Positions 15,345-20,738 are shown, numbered from the stretch's first letter. The stretch is DNA of 21,962 bases from a virus (IMGVR_UViG_3300025698_000066:1-21962), one strand, 5' to 3'. Numbers and translations are program-made. The notes: generated by a model from the sequence alone, not told the origin.

Positions 15345-15356
15345 TGTTTCTGCCTT

Positions 15357-15701
15357 TTACTCTTTTATCATGTTTAGATTTTCATAAATATTACCAACAA
15401 CTTTCCAATAAGATAAATTTAAAGTAAATGTGGAAAAATATCCTCTCATCCATCTAACTTCTTTTCTATCATGATTATTATATATTGTATTATCTTCTAA
15501 TATTTCTTCATACTCAATAATGTCTCCTTCATAAATGTCAACGCCGTTTTTGTCTTTCAAACCAGTAAACTGCATCCACTCAAATCTATTATCCATAAAA
15601 ATAAAATTTATAGGGTTTAATAAATCTTCTTTAATAATAACTAAATCGTCACCATAATTCATTTTTCCTTTAGCCCATGCTCTAAACTTTATTTCCCTCA
15701 T
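15357..15701 (-). CDS. YopX-family protein
   Basis: 114 residues with AAAGGTG 4 nt before the ATG. The family signature is clear: MREIKFRAWAKGKM at the start, FEWMQFTGLKDKNGVDIYEGDIIEYEE in the middle (the FTGLxDKNGxxIYEGDII core), and the WKVVGNIYEN ending. YopX proteins are common in phages and prophages of low-GC bacteria and have no established biochemical role; the fold is a small beta-barrel-rich domain. It is the first gene after the accessory run and precedes the promoter of the terminase series. Transfer from phage gene pools is likely. Confidence 0.88.
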   Translation of the reverse strand: MREIKFRAWAKGKMNYGDDLVIIKEDLLNPINFIFMDNRFEWMQFTGLKDKNGVDIYEGDIIEYEEILEDNTIYNNHDRKEVRWMRGYFSTFTLNLSYWKVVGNIYENLNMIKE

Positions 15702-15710
15702 TTTTCACCT

Positions 15711-15899
15711 TTAGTTTTTTTTCTTATTAAGTCTTTTCCCTAATTTTCTATGTTCTCTTAAAATATCTCTACACATTAAAGTTATTCTTGTAACAGGATG
15801 ACCTAAATCTCTAAAAATATCAGATGGATAATGATAATCAAACCATTCACAAACATCATACAAACCAACTTTTTTTCCATTTTCTTTATACATATCCAT
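15711..15899 (-). CDS. Small protein of unknown function (62 aa)
   Basis: 62 residues with GAGG 8 nt before the ATG. The central part is aromatic- and acid-rich (VGLYDVCEWFDYHYPSDIFRDLGHPV) and the C-terminus is a basic helix (CRDILREHRKLGKRLNKKKN). No family is recognised. It lies 9 bp before YopX and 24 bp after the repeat protein, in the same direction, so it is probably co-transcribed. Confidence 0.55.
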   Translation of the reverse strand: MDMYKENGKKVGLYDVCEWFDYHYPSDIFRDLGHPVTRITLMCRDILREHRKLGKRLNKKKN

Positions 15900-15923
15900 T
15901 TTGTTTTCCTCTATATGTAATTA

Positions 15924-16877
15924 TTAAAAGTTATCTAAAAAACTTTTAAGTTTTTGTAACTTTTTTTTTGTATCAATAGTTATTCTGGATATTTCAAAAT
16001 TGCAAGATATTTTTAAATTAATTCTTCCAGAAACTCTAGCATTACCAGAAACTCTAGCATTACCATAAACTCTAGCATCACCATAAACTCTAGCATTACC
16101 AGAAACTCTAGCATCACCATAAACTCTAGCATCACCATAAACTATAGCATTACCAGAAACTCTAGCATCACCATAAACTATAGCATTACCATAAACTCTA
16201 GCATCACCATAAACCATAGCATCACCATAAACCCAAGCATTACCAGAAACTCTAGCATCACCATAAACTCTAGCATCACCATAAACCATAGCATCACCAT
16301 AAACCCAAGCATTACCATAAACTCTAGCATCACCATAAACCCAAGCATCACCATAAACCCAAGCATCACCATAAACTATAGCATTACCATAAACTCTAGC
16401 ATCACCAGAAACTCTAGCATCACCATAAACCCAAGCATTACCAGAAACTCTAGCATCACCATAAACTCTAGCATCACCATAAACTATAGCATCACCATAA
16501 ACCCAAGCATCACCATAAACCATAGCATCACCATAAACCCAAGCATCACCAGAAACTCTAGCATTACCATAAACTATAGCATTACCAGAAACTCTAGCAT
16601 CACCATAAACCATAGCATCACCATAAACTATAGCATCACCAGAAACCCAAGCATCACCATAAACCATAGCATCACCATAAACCCAAGCATTACCAGAAAC
16701 TCTAGCATCACCATTTTTTAGTTTTAATGATTCTACCCATCCACCAATAGTTCCTTTTGGTATAAGTCCAAACTTGTTTTTAATATCTACTTTAGCCCTT
16801 ATTTGAAATAGTTTAGTAATTCCATAAGTATCAATTTTACTTTTTTCAGTTAATTCAATTTTTATTTCATTAATCAT
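15924..16877 (-). CDS. YdcK-like left-handed beta-helix protein with 38 hexapeptide repeats
   Basis: 317 residues; AAGGAGG lies 4 nt before the ATG. Residues 1-55 are a cap (NEIKIELTEKSKI...YGITKLFQIRAKVDI...GLIPKGTIGGWVESLKLKNG); the GGWVE motif followed by short repeats is typical of YdcK-like phage and bacterial proteins. Residues ~56-283 are 38 consecutive copies of G-(D/N)-A-(R/W/M/I)-V-(Y/S), one per 18 bp, which should form an extended parallel beta-helix of about 12-13 turns. A C-terminal cap (INLKISCNFEISRITIDTKKKLQKLKSFLDNF) ends the coil. The function is unknown; ladder-like exposed Arg, Trp, Met and Ile columns suggest surface binding or oligomer formation. A 5-codon upstream ORF (16890-16907) with AAGGAG of its own precedes it, its stop touching the gene's Shine-Dalgarno. 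Confidence 0.8.
   Translation of the reverse strand: MINEIKIELTEKSKIDTYGITKLFQIRAKVDIKNKFGLIPKGTIGGWVESLKLKNGDARVSGNAWVYGDAMVYGDAWVSGDAIVYGDAMVYGDARVSGNAIVYGNARVSGDAWVYGDAMVYGDAWVYGDAIVYGDARVYGDARVSGNAWVYGDARVSGDARVYGNAIVYGDAWVYGDAWVYGDARVYGNAWVYGDAMVYGDARVYGDARVSGNAWVYGDAMVYGDARVYGNAIVYGDARVSGNAIVYGDARVYGDARVSGNARVYGDARVYGNARVSGNARVSGRINLKISCNFEISRITIDTKKKLQKLKSFLDNF
16029..16712 (-). repeat. 18-bp tandem repeat array, 38 copies
   Basis: Exactly 38 in-frame units of 18 bp, with no length variation. Every copy has GGT, GCT and GTT for Gly, Ala and Val. Variation is limited to GAT/AAT, one of AGA/TGG/ATG/ATA, and TAT/TCT. No synonymous difference occurs anywhere in the array. It is inside the YdcK-like gene and is not a CRISPR array. 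Confidence 0.97.
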
Positions 16878-16923
16878 TCTTCTTCCTCCTTATCTGTGTC
16901 TATTCATTTTATCAACTCCTTAT

Positions 16924-16940
16924 TTTTAGTTCTCATAATT
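16924..16940 (-). repeat. Leader motif AATTATGAGAACTAAAA, copy 1
   Basis: A 17-bp motif identical to the copy at 17105-17121 and close to 17404-17418. On the minus strand it lies just before an AAGGAG site and a 5-codon ORF upstream of the repeat-protein gene, and overlaps the end of the 49-residue gene. Confidence 0.7.
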
Positions 16941-17089
16941 CATCCTATTATCGCCGTAATAAAGTGTTGTGTTTTTCTTTTTATCAAGAATCCTAGTAAT
17001 CTAATCTCTACAACTATTAATTCGTCTCCATCCTTATTGATTATGGTTATATCCACGTTAATAAAACCTTTAACTTTTTTATGATTCAT
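16940..17089 (-). CDS. Small beta-rich protein (49 aa)
   Basis: A 49-residue ORF from the ATG at 17089, with AAAGGT about 11 nt upstream. The sequence alternates polar and hydrophobic residues (VKGFINVDITIINKDGDELIVVEIRLLGFLIKR), as in a small beta-sheet domain, and ends in KTQHFITAIIG. No family is recognised. It lies between the wHTH gene (17391) and the repeat-protein gene, and its leader contains copy 2 of the 17-bp motif. Confidence 0.5.
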   Translation of the reverse strand: MNHKKVKGFINVDITIINKDGDELIVVEIRLLGFLIKRKTQHFITAIIG

Positions 17090-17104
17090 CTTATTTTACC
17101 TTTA

Positions 17105-17121
17105 TTTTAGTTCTCATAATT
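17105..17121 (-). repeat. Leader motif AATTATGAGAACTAAAA, copy 2
   Basis: Exact 17-bp match to 16924-16940, here 15 nt before the ATG of the 49-residue gene and followed by its AAAGGT ribosome site. A TATAAATA-like stretch lies about 25-30 bp further upstream. Confidence 0.7.
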
Positions 17122-17133
17122 ACACAATATTTT

Positions 17134-17391
17134 TTATTTTCTATTTATAATTTCTAATTTAATCATATTATCTAAATAACTTTGTCTTGTAAAAAAGTTT
17201 CTAACATAAATAATACTTGCACCTATTTTTTCTTCTTTTAACCAATTATTTCTTATTAATATTTTAAGTATTCGTCTTATCGCACCCCTATCATGATTTA
17301 GAGTCTCAGTTATTTCCTTATTTGAAAAAATACCTTTATTAGCATATTTAGTTACATCTTCAATTAATTGTAATGTTGATTTTTTTCCCAT
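17134..17391 (-). CDS. Winged-helix transcription regulator (85 aa)
   Basis: 85 residues with GAGGT 4 nt before the ATG. Helices LQLIEDVTKYANKG, FSNKEITETLN (positioning helix), RGAIRRILKILIRNNWLKEE (recognition helix region) and a wing (GASIIYVRNFF) give a MarR/ArsR-like winged helix. It is probably a DNA-binding regulator. Its 113-bp leader is unusually structured, with three successive inverted repeats and copy 3 of the leader motif, so its own expression is likely controlled. Confidence 0.65.
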   Translation of the reverse strand: MGKKSTLQLIEDVTKYANKGIFSNKEITETLNHDRGAIRRILKILIRNNWLKEEKIGASIIYVRNFFTRQSYLDNMIKLEIINRK

Positions 17392-17403
17392 CTTTACCTC
17401 TGT

Positions 17404-17418
17404 TTTTAGTTTTCATAA
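17404..17418 (-). repeat. Leader motif, diverged copy 3
   Basis: GTTATGAAAACTAAAA on the minus strand, differing at two or three bases from copies 1 and 2, again directly before a ribosome site (AGAGGT). Its first bases are part of an inverted repeat (CATAAC/GTTATG). Confidence 0.55.
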
Positions 17419-17483
17419 CACATGATGTTATGCGATTAATTTGTTTTATTACAAATTGTTCGCATGAACATTAGTTATGCGAA
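17414..17483 (-). promoter_or_regulatory. Structured leader with three stem-loops upstream of the wHTH gene
   Basis: Three consecutive inverted repeats lie between genes. At 17459-17483 TTCGCAT(G)AAC pairs with GTTATGCGAA across a 4-nt loop, with one bulged base. At 17438-17457 AATTTGT pairs with ACAAATT (6-nt loop). At 17414-17432 CATAAC pairs with GTTATG (7-nt loop). The first element recurs before the neighbouring gene at 18051-18075. It could be a cis-acting RNA, or a set of operators for a dimeric repressor. Confidence 0.5.
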
Positions 17484-17504
17484 TTAATATTATCAACCCT
17501 ATTA

Positions 17505-17948
17505 TTAAAATAATTCTTGTCTTGGTGCAACCATATAAGCATAATCTCCACGAACAAAAAAGATAGGTAACATCTTACTACTTTTAGATTTTTCATCTTC
17601 ATATATTAATAAATCTTCTATTTTACATTTATCATAAGCTATATGTTTCATAAGTTGCAAAAATCCATCAACATATTCCTTTGAAACAATTGTATTATTA
17701 ATATATAGTAACCTATTATCCAGACTAACTCTAATCTCTCTATTATTTACGAGTTTATAATCACTTCCATTAAAATCAACATCTTCAAAAAAATCTTTAA
17801 TTAAAATTTTATCTTCTACAACCCTATTAACTTTAAATAATAAAGCAACGTTACATGCGGTCATAATACCTATATCTTTTAATTTCTTCTTAATAACTTT
17901 AGATTCTTTTTTTACTTTTTTATTTATTTCTTTTTTTACTTTTACCAT
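17505..17948 (-). CDS. Unknown lysine-rich protein (147 aa)
   Basis: 147 residues from the ATG at 17948, preferred over the ATG at 17966 because GGAGGT sits 4 nt before it. The N-terminal ~30 residues are very basic (VKVKKEINKKVKKESKVIKKK) and may contact nucleic acid. The rest mixes helices and strands (IGIMTACNVALLFKVNRVVEDKILIKDFFEDVDFNGSDYKLVNN, EIRVSLDNRLLYINNTIVSKEYVDGFLQLMKHIAYDK, MLPIFFVRGDYAYMVAPRQ). I recognise no family; the C-terminal half is reminiscent of small nucleotide- or DNA-interacting phage proteins but nothing specific. A long structured leader precedes it. Confidence 0.55.
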   Translation of the reverse strand: MVKVKKEINKKVKKESKVIKKKLKDIGIMTACNVALLFKVNRVVEDKILIKDFFEDVDFNGSDYKLVNNREIRVSLDNRLLYINNTIVSKEYVDGFLQLMKHIAYDKCKIEDLLIYEDEKSKSSKMLPIFFVRGDYAYMVAPRQELF

Positions 17949-17972
17949 CCTTACCTCCATATGCATTAACCG

Positions 17973-18075
17973 AACCTTTAGTTTAAGGTTTTGTTAATGT
18001 GTGTTATGCGAAAGACACCTTTTTGTCGCTTTTGAGTTTTTACTCAAAAGTTCGCTATAACTATTGTTATGCGTA
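17973..18075 (-). promoter_or_regulatory. Structured leader upstream of the 147-residue gene
   Basis: Four inverted repeats fill this 118-bp gap: 18051-18075 (CGC(T)ATAAC with GTTATGCG, the same element as 17459-17483, overlapping the stop of the preceding gene), 18029-18050 (a perfect 9-bp stem CTTTTGAGT/ACTCAAAAG with a 4-nt loop), 18013-18026 (GACA/TGTC), and 17973-17990 (AACCTT/AAGGTT). No T-run follows the strong stem, so it does not look like a simple terminator. GTTATGCG also occurs at 18003-18010. Confidence 0.5.
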
Positions 18076-18243
18076 GCTTTTAATTTCTTTCTTAATTCTT
18101 TTATTTTCTAAACTCCACATCTTATTTAGTACATCTTGCCAAATATGAGTTCCTAAACCTCTAATAGCTCCACCACTTTCTAATTTATTATATCTTTCTT
18201 TTTGTTTTTCACAATGTTCTTTTAATTCTTGCCACTTATCCAT
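18067..18243 (-). CDS. Small charged protein (58 aa)
   Basis: A 58-residue ORF with a perfect AAGGAGGT 5 nt before its ATG. The sequence is charged and helical (MDKWQELKEHCEKQKERYNKLES, a short GGAIRGLGTHIWQDVL stretch, then NKMWSLENKRIKKEIKSYA). The preceding gene ends inside this ribosome site (AGGAGGTAA), so translation is coupled. No family is recognised. Confidence 0.65.
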   Translation of the reverse strand: MDKWQELKEHCEKQKERYNKLESGGAIRGLGTHIWQDVLNKMWSLENKRIKKEIKSYA

Positions 18244-18246
18244 TTT

Positions 18247-18408
18247 TTACCTCCTTAAACTTCTTCGCTCTTTCAAACGCCCAACACAACACTTCCTATC
18301 CTTCAAAGTAAACTTATTATAAACAATAAAATAATGCTGCAAACACAAATTTTTAACAACACTCCTATTACTACACTTCTTACCCTTCTTAGTAACAAAC
18401 TCACACAT
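18247..18408 (-). CDS. Cys/His zinc-binding microprotein (53 aa)
   Basis: A 53-residue ORF from the ATG at 18408. Its N-terminal half has the pattern C-x9-C-x9-C-x2-H (CEFVTKKGKKCSNRS, then NLCLQHY), which matches the C..T.KGK.C.N.....C..H microdomain seen in many phage and bacterial proteins (DUF5763-like). The C-terminal half is basic (FTLKDRKCCVGRLKERRSLRR). A role in nucleic-acid or protein binding through one zinc ion is likely. It overlaps the upstream wHTH gene by 8 bp, and its stop lies in the next gene's Shine-Dalgarno. Confidence 0.65.
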   Translation of the reverse strand: MCEFVTKKGKKCSNRSVVKNLCLQHYFIVYNKFTLKDRKCCVGRLKERRSLRR

Positions 18409-18589
18409 AACGATACCTCACACTCTTATCCTTCAAAACACCCCTAACAATAAAACCACTCAAACACAACTTTTTCAAACACCTACTCGCACTATTCTCA
18501 CAAGTACCAAACACTTCAACAATATCCTTAATACTAAACTCAACACCCCTATGCTTTTTCATATAAAACAAAATCTCTCTCTGCCCCAC
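18401..18589 (-). CDS. Winged-helix regulator (62 aa, GTG start)
   Basis: 62 residues from a GTG with GGGGTG about 7 nt upstream. REILFYMKKHRGVEFSIKDIVEVFGTCENSASRCLKKLCLSGFIVRGVLKDKSVRYRYV is not quoted in full here but follows a compact winged-helix plan: helix 1 (residues ~2-13), HTH (FSIKDIVEVFGTCENSASR), recognition helix (~34-44) and a two-strand wing (FIVRGVL and SVRYRYV). It is probably a transcription regulator of the early or accessory region. It overlaps the Cys/His microprotein gene by 8 bp. The sense strand is G/T-rich. Confidence 0.65.
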   Translation of the reverse strand: MGQREILFYMKKHRGVEFSIKDIVEVFGTCENSASRCLKKLCLSGFIVRGVLKDKSVRYRYV

Positions 18590-18614
18590 TTTTCACACCC
18601 CAAATCTTTTATTT

Positions 18615-18885
18615 TCAGTTTTGCATCTCTTCCAATTCGTTTCTAACATTTATTTCCCACCACTTCATCTCTTCTTCAATATCAATTACTGCTTTTTTTA
18701 ATTCAAACCTGATTCTATCTCCACCCATTTCTAAATTAACTAAAGGTTTAATCTGAAATACTACTCCAAATTTTATTCAATTCATCCTTGCGAATATGTA
18801 TTAATGCTATTTTATCACTTAGTGTTTCTTTTTTTGCAGGTATTGGCACTAATTTATATTCTCTTATTTCTTTTGTTGTTTTCAT
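18615..18885 (-). pseudogene. Frameshifted small gene (likely ~89 aa if intact)
   Basis: GGAGGAACAAAA precedes the ATG at 18885. The frame gives 45 residues (MKTTKEIREYKLVPIPAKK...IHIRKDELNKIW) and stops at TAA 18748. The +1 frame continues without interruption as FGVVFQIKPLVNLEMGGDRIRFELKKAVIDIEEEMKWWEINVRNELEEMQN-type sequence (segments here, not one quoted motif) to TGA at 18615. Removing one A from the A4 run at 18771-18774 joins both halves smoothly (DELNK-FGVVFQI). This may be a real broken gene, a homopolymer sequencing error, or a recoding site. The start overlaps the upstream gene by 4 bp (ATGA). Function unknown. Confidence 0.6.
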
Positions 18886-19079
18886 TTTTGTTCCTCCAAA
18901 CACTTTTTCTTATACCTATTAAAATAATAAGCACTACGCTGAGAACAAACAAACACAAGCCTATCCTTACGCCTCTCCTCTCTCAACCACTCATCATACG
19001 CTAACTTCTTCCTCCAATCAAGCCTACACTCATCAATAGTAAAAGGACAATCACTCTTAGAAATACTTTTTTCTTGCAT
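18882..19079 (-). CDS. Small Cys-containing charged protein (65 aa)
   Basis: 65 residues from the ATG at 19079, overlapping the zinc-ribbon gene upstream by 23 bp and the frameshifted gene downstream by 4 bp (ATGA). It has CPFTIDECRLDWRKKLAYDEWLREERRKDRL in its first half and VCSQRSAYYFNRYKKKC near the end, with four Cys in total that could bind zinc, though the spacing matches no family I know. A GAGGCG motif lies about 13 nt before the start. It is part of the run of overlapping accessory genes. Confidence 0.55.
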   Translation of the reverse strand: MQEKSISKSDCPFTIDECRLDWRKKLAYDEWLREERRKDRLVFVCSQRSAYYFNRYKKKCLEEQK

Positions 19080-19245
19080 TTTCTAAACACGCCTCACAAA
19101 CCCTTCCATTATAACCTTTTGACAAAACTTTTTTACACTCCAAACACGTTTTAACACCATTCTTACAATCATCACAATACTTTCTACTATCATTACTAGT
19201 CAAAAAAAACCTTTTACACGTTTTACACTTTTTATTAAACATCAT
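19057..19245 (-). CDS. Double zinc-ribbon protein (62 aa)
   Basis: 62 residues from the ATG at 19245 (GGAGG 8 nt upstream); the frame extends to a TTG at 19260 that sits on the ribosome site itself. Two zinc ribbons are obvious: CKTCKRFFLTSNDSRKYCDDC (CxxC-x12-15-CxxC) and CLECKKVLSKG...VCEACL. Such proteins bind nucleic acid or partner proteins in many viruses. The start overlaps the upstream gene's stop (ATGA). Confidence 0.75.
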   Translation of the reverse strand: MMFNKKCKTCKRFFLTSNDSRKYCDDCKNGVKTCLECKKVLSKGYNGRVCEACLENARKKYF

Positions 19246-19421
19246 AGTTTCTGCCTCCAATAATATCCATTATCATCCAAAAATATTTCTGGATGGTCTT
19301 CTAAATAGTTTTGTTTACGATTATGCATACACTCACAACTAATGCAAAACACTATTTCATTAGGTTCAACATAAAAACCCATATGTCTATTACAAACAGC
19401 ACACTTACTAGGAACACTCAT
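19242..19421 (-). CDS. Zinc-ribbon microprotein (59 aa)
   Basis: A 59-residue ORF from the ATG at 19421 to a TGA overlapping the next gene (ATGA). CAVCNRHMGFYVEP followed by FCISCECMHN supplies CxxC-x15-CxxC zinc ligands; the C-terminal half (NYLEDHPEIFLDDNGYYWRQKL) is acidic and aromatic. Its ATG overlaps the stop of the 92-residue gene (ATGA). No clear Shine-Dalgarno precedes it (GATTTAGA), so coupling is likely. It is the second of a pair of adjacent zinc-ribbon genes. Confidence 0.7.
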   Translation of the reverse strand: MSVPSKCAVCNRHMGFYVEPNEIVFCISCECMHNRKQNYLEDHPEIFLDDNGYYWRQKL

Positions 19422-19696
19422 TCTAAATCCTCTTCAGATAAATTAAAAAAGTGCATAATCCAATCAACAACAATACTAGATTCTTGAGTTAGTATTGCTT
19501 TTGTAACTTCAGAACAATCTAGTTCTCCTGATTCAAATTTTATTTCAGGAACTTTATTAAATCCTCCTTTAGATATTGCTTTTGCCCATTTAATAGCTTC
19601 TTTAATTAATTCTTCTCTTTGAATTTTAGCACCAAGACTAAATAATGCTTGATTATTAGATACTTCTAAATCTTTTAACGTTTTTAATTCCTTCAT
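19418..19696 (-). CDS. Unknown helical protein (92 aa)
   Basis: 92 residues, mainly helical: MKELKTLKDLEVSNNQALF, then REELIKEAIKWAKAISKGG, an acidic middle (PEIKFESGELDCSEVTKAIL) and a C-terminal VVDWIMHFFNLSEEDLE. No family is recognised. Its ATG overlaps, in the ATGA style, the end of the reading frame of the disrupted fibre-type gene before it, and its own TGA overlaps the next start. Confidence 0.6.
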   Translation of the reverse strand: MKELKTLKDLEVSNNQALFSLGAKIQREELIKEAIKWAKAISKGGFNKVPEIKFESGELDCSEVTKAILTQESSIVVDWIMHFFNLSEEDLE

Positions 19697-20080
19697 TCTA
19701 ACAACCTCATTTGTTTATCATTATAAACCATATTAAAAATATGCAAACCTGATTCTGGTTCAACACAATTTCTTAACATCATCACACATCACAAAATCAC
19801 ACTTATAACCTTTCAAACCAGGTAATACATGTTTTTTATACTCTAATTTAATAAAACGTTTCAACCACCTTAACAAAAAAGGTAATTTTATAGTTATACT
19901 CCAAACTTTATGTTTTGAAGAAACATTTAAGTAATCAAGACTAGTTCAAGAAAACACACCATTCCCTATTTTTAATTTATTAGTATCTTGTTCAAAACCT
20001 AACTCTCCTAACAAAAGTATAGGATTTTCTTTCACCCAATTATAAGATGTATCTCTTCTTATTTGTGTTGTATATTTCAT
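19693..20080 (-). pseudogene. Disrupted Mtd_N-type fibre gene (TGA at the conserved Trp, plus a frameshift)
   Basis: The ATG at 20080 opens a 44-residue frame that matches the phage fibre N-terminal module: QIRRDTSYNWVKENPILLLG, ELGFEQDTNKLKIGNGVFS, then TGA (19946-19948), then TSLDYL. In this family the residue at the TGA is Trp (KIGDG...W.SL.Y). The frame continues to a second TGA at 19760; a +1 shift near there (one A of the AAA run) leads into VEPESGLHIFNMVYNDKQMRLLE, whose TGA overlaps the next gene's ATG. The middle (KVWSITIKLPFLLRWLKRFIKLEY) is unusual for a fibre. It probably encodes a broken receptor-binding or fibre protein; recoding is less likely but possible. Confidence 0.65.
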
Positions 20081-20084
20081 TTTT

Positions 20085-20480
20085 TTAATTATCCCCCATT
20101 TCTATTTCTAAAACTATCTGCTCAAACTCACTCAAACTAAAACTAGAACCAAAACCAGAATTAAAACGCCTACGAATAGCCTGCAAATCAAAACCACCAT
20201 CAACCAACTTATTAACCTCACAAACAAAACCCAATTGCTCACTACTAAAAGTTTTAATAATATTCCTAACATTCTTCTTCAAAACTTTAACTTCCTTCTC
20301 AATAAGGTTAGCATCACTTCTCAACTTAATAACCCTTCTAAGCTTAGTCTGAGTAGTCAAAAACTCTTCATTAAACCTTAAATTAATCCAATCACTAAGA
20401 TTCAACTTATTAGACTTACAAAACTTTTTAATTTCTTCATCAATATAAACAGTAGTTATCTTTTTATTAAACTCTTCCAT
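20085..20480 (-). CDS. Ribbon-helix-helix protein with C-terminal helical domain
   Basis: 131 residues from the ATG at 20480, preferred because GGTGA lies 6 nt upstream; the frame opens 9 codons earlier over the previous gene. Residues ~5-40 (KKITTVYIDEEIKKFCKSNKLNLSDWINLRF) fit a ribbon-helix-helix: strand, helix, turn, helix with a hydrophobic core. Then a charged helix (RRVIKLRSDANLIEKEVKVLKKNVRNII) suggests a coiled coil, and a C-terminal domain (EQLGFVCEVNKLVDGGFDLQAIRRRFNSGF) follows. It is likely a DNA-binding protein; the palindromes 200-370 bp upstream are possible targets. Confidence 0.65.
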   Translation of the reverse strand: MEEFNKKITTVYIDEEIKKFCKSNKLNLSDWINLRFNEEFLTTQTKLRRVIKLRSDANLIEKEVKVLKKNVRNIIKTFSSEQLGFVCEVNKLVDGGFDLQAIRRRFNSGFGSSFSLSEFEQIVLEIEMGDN

Positions 20481-20643
20481 TCCTTTCACCCATATCATAT
20501 TCTTCAATTTGTTGAACTTGTTCTAATCTGAAAGTAAGTTTTTCACCTTTAATAGTATCAATATGTATTTGGTTTTCAGTTATTCTTATTTTTCCAGTGT
20601 AGAAAAAGTTACCATTGTTTTTGCTTATTTCTATTCGTTTCAT
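20467..20643 (-). CDS. Small beta-rich protein (58 aa)
   Basis: A 58-residue ORF from the ATG at 20643, with GAGGGA 7 nt upstream. Alternating strands (KRIEISKNNGNFFYTGKIRITENQIHIDTIKGEKLTFRLEQVQQIEE is seen as short segments NFFYTGKIRIT, QIHIDTIKGEKL, FRLEQVQQI) suggest a small beta-barrel or PH-like domain. It overlaps the RHH gene by 14 bp. A TATA-like element lies about 50 nt upstream, so it is the first gene of a transcription unit. Confidence 0.6.
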   Translation of the reverse strand: MKRIEISKNNGNFFYTGKIRITENQIHIDTIKGEKLTFRLEQVQQIEEYDMGERNGRV

Positions 20644-20689
20644 ATCATTCCCTCATTAAAAAGTTGTCTTTAAACACTCCTAAATATAG

Positions 20690-20701
20690 CTTATATATAA
20701 A
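20690..20701 (-). promoter_or_regulatory. Candidate TATA box for the 58-aa/RHH unit
   Basis: TTTATATATAAG on the minus strand, about 50 nt before the ATG at 20643. Transcription would begin near 20669 and give a short leader that includes the GAGGGA ribosome site. Confidence 0.5.
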
Positions 20702-20708
20702 TGTTTGT

Positions 20709-20738
20709 AAATAACCATTATTTAAATAATCATTATTA
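20709..20738. repeat. Tandem 15-bp palindromes, pair 1
   Basis: AAATAACCATTATTT (20709-20723) followed directly by the variant AAATAATCATTATTA (20724-20738). Each is a 6+3+6 palindrome (AAATAA/TTATTT). The junction reads TTATTTAAATAA, which is also a TATA-like sequence, so protein binding there would block a promoter. Confidence 0.75.

Noticed and set aside
16029-16712. CRISPR-like array
   Set aside because: Units are contiguous 18-bp coding repeats with no spacers and remain in frame throughout a gene with its own start and ribosome site.
18029-18050. Intrinsic terminator
   Set aside because: The 9-bp stem is strong, but no T-run follows on the minus strand; it fits better as part of a structured leader.
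19946-19948. UGA reassigned to Trp in the whole genome
   Set aside because: Many genes here end in TGA overlapping the next ATG, so TGA works as a normal stop.
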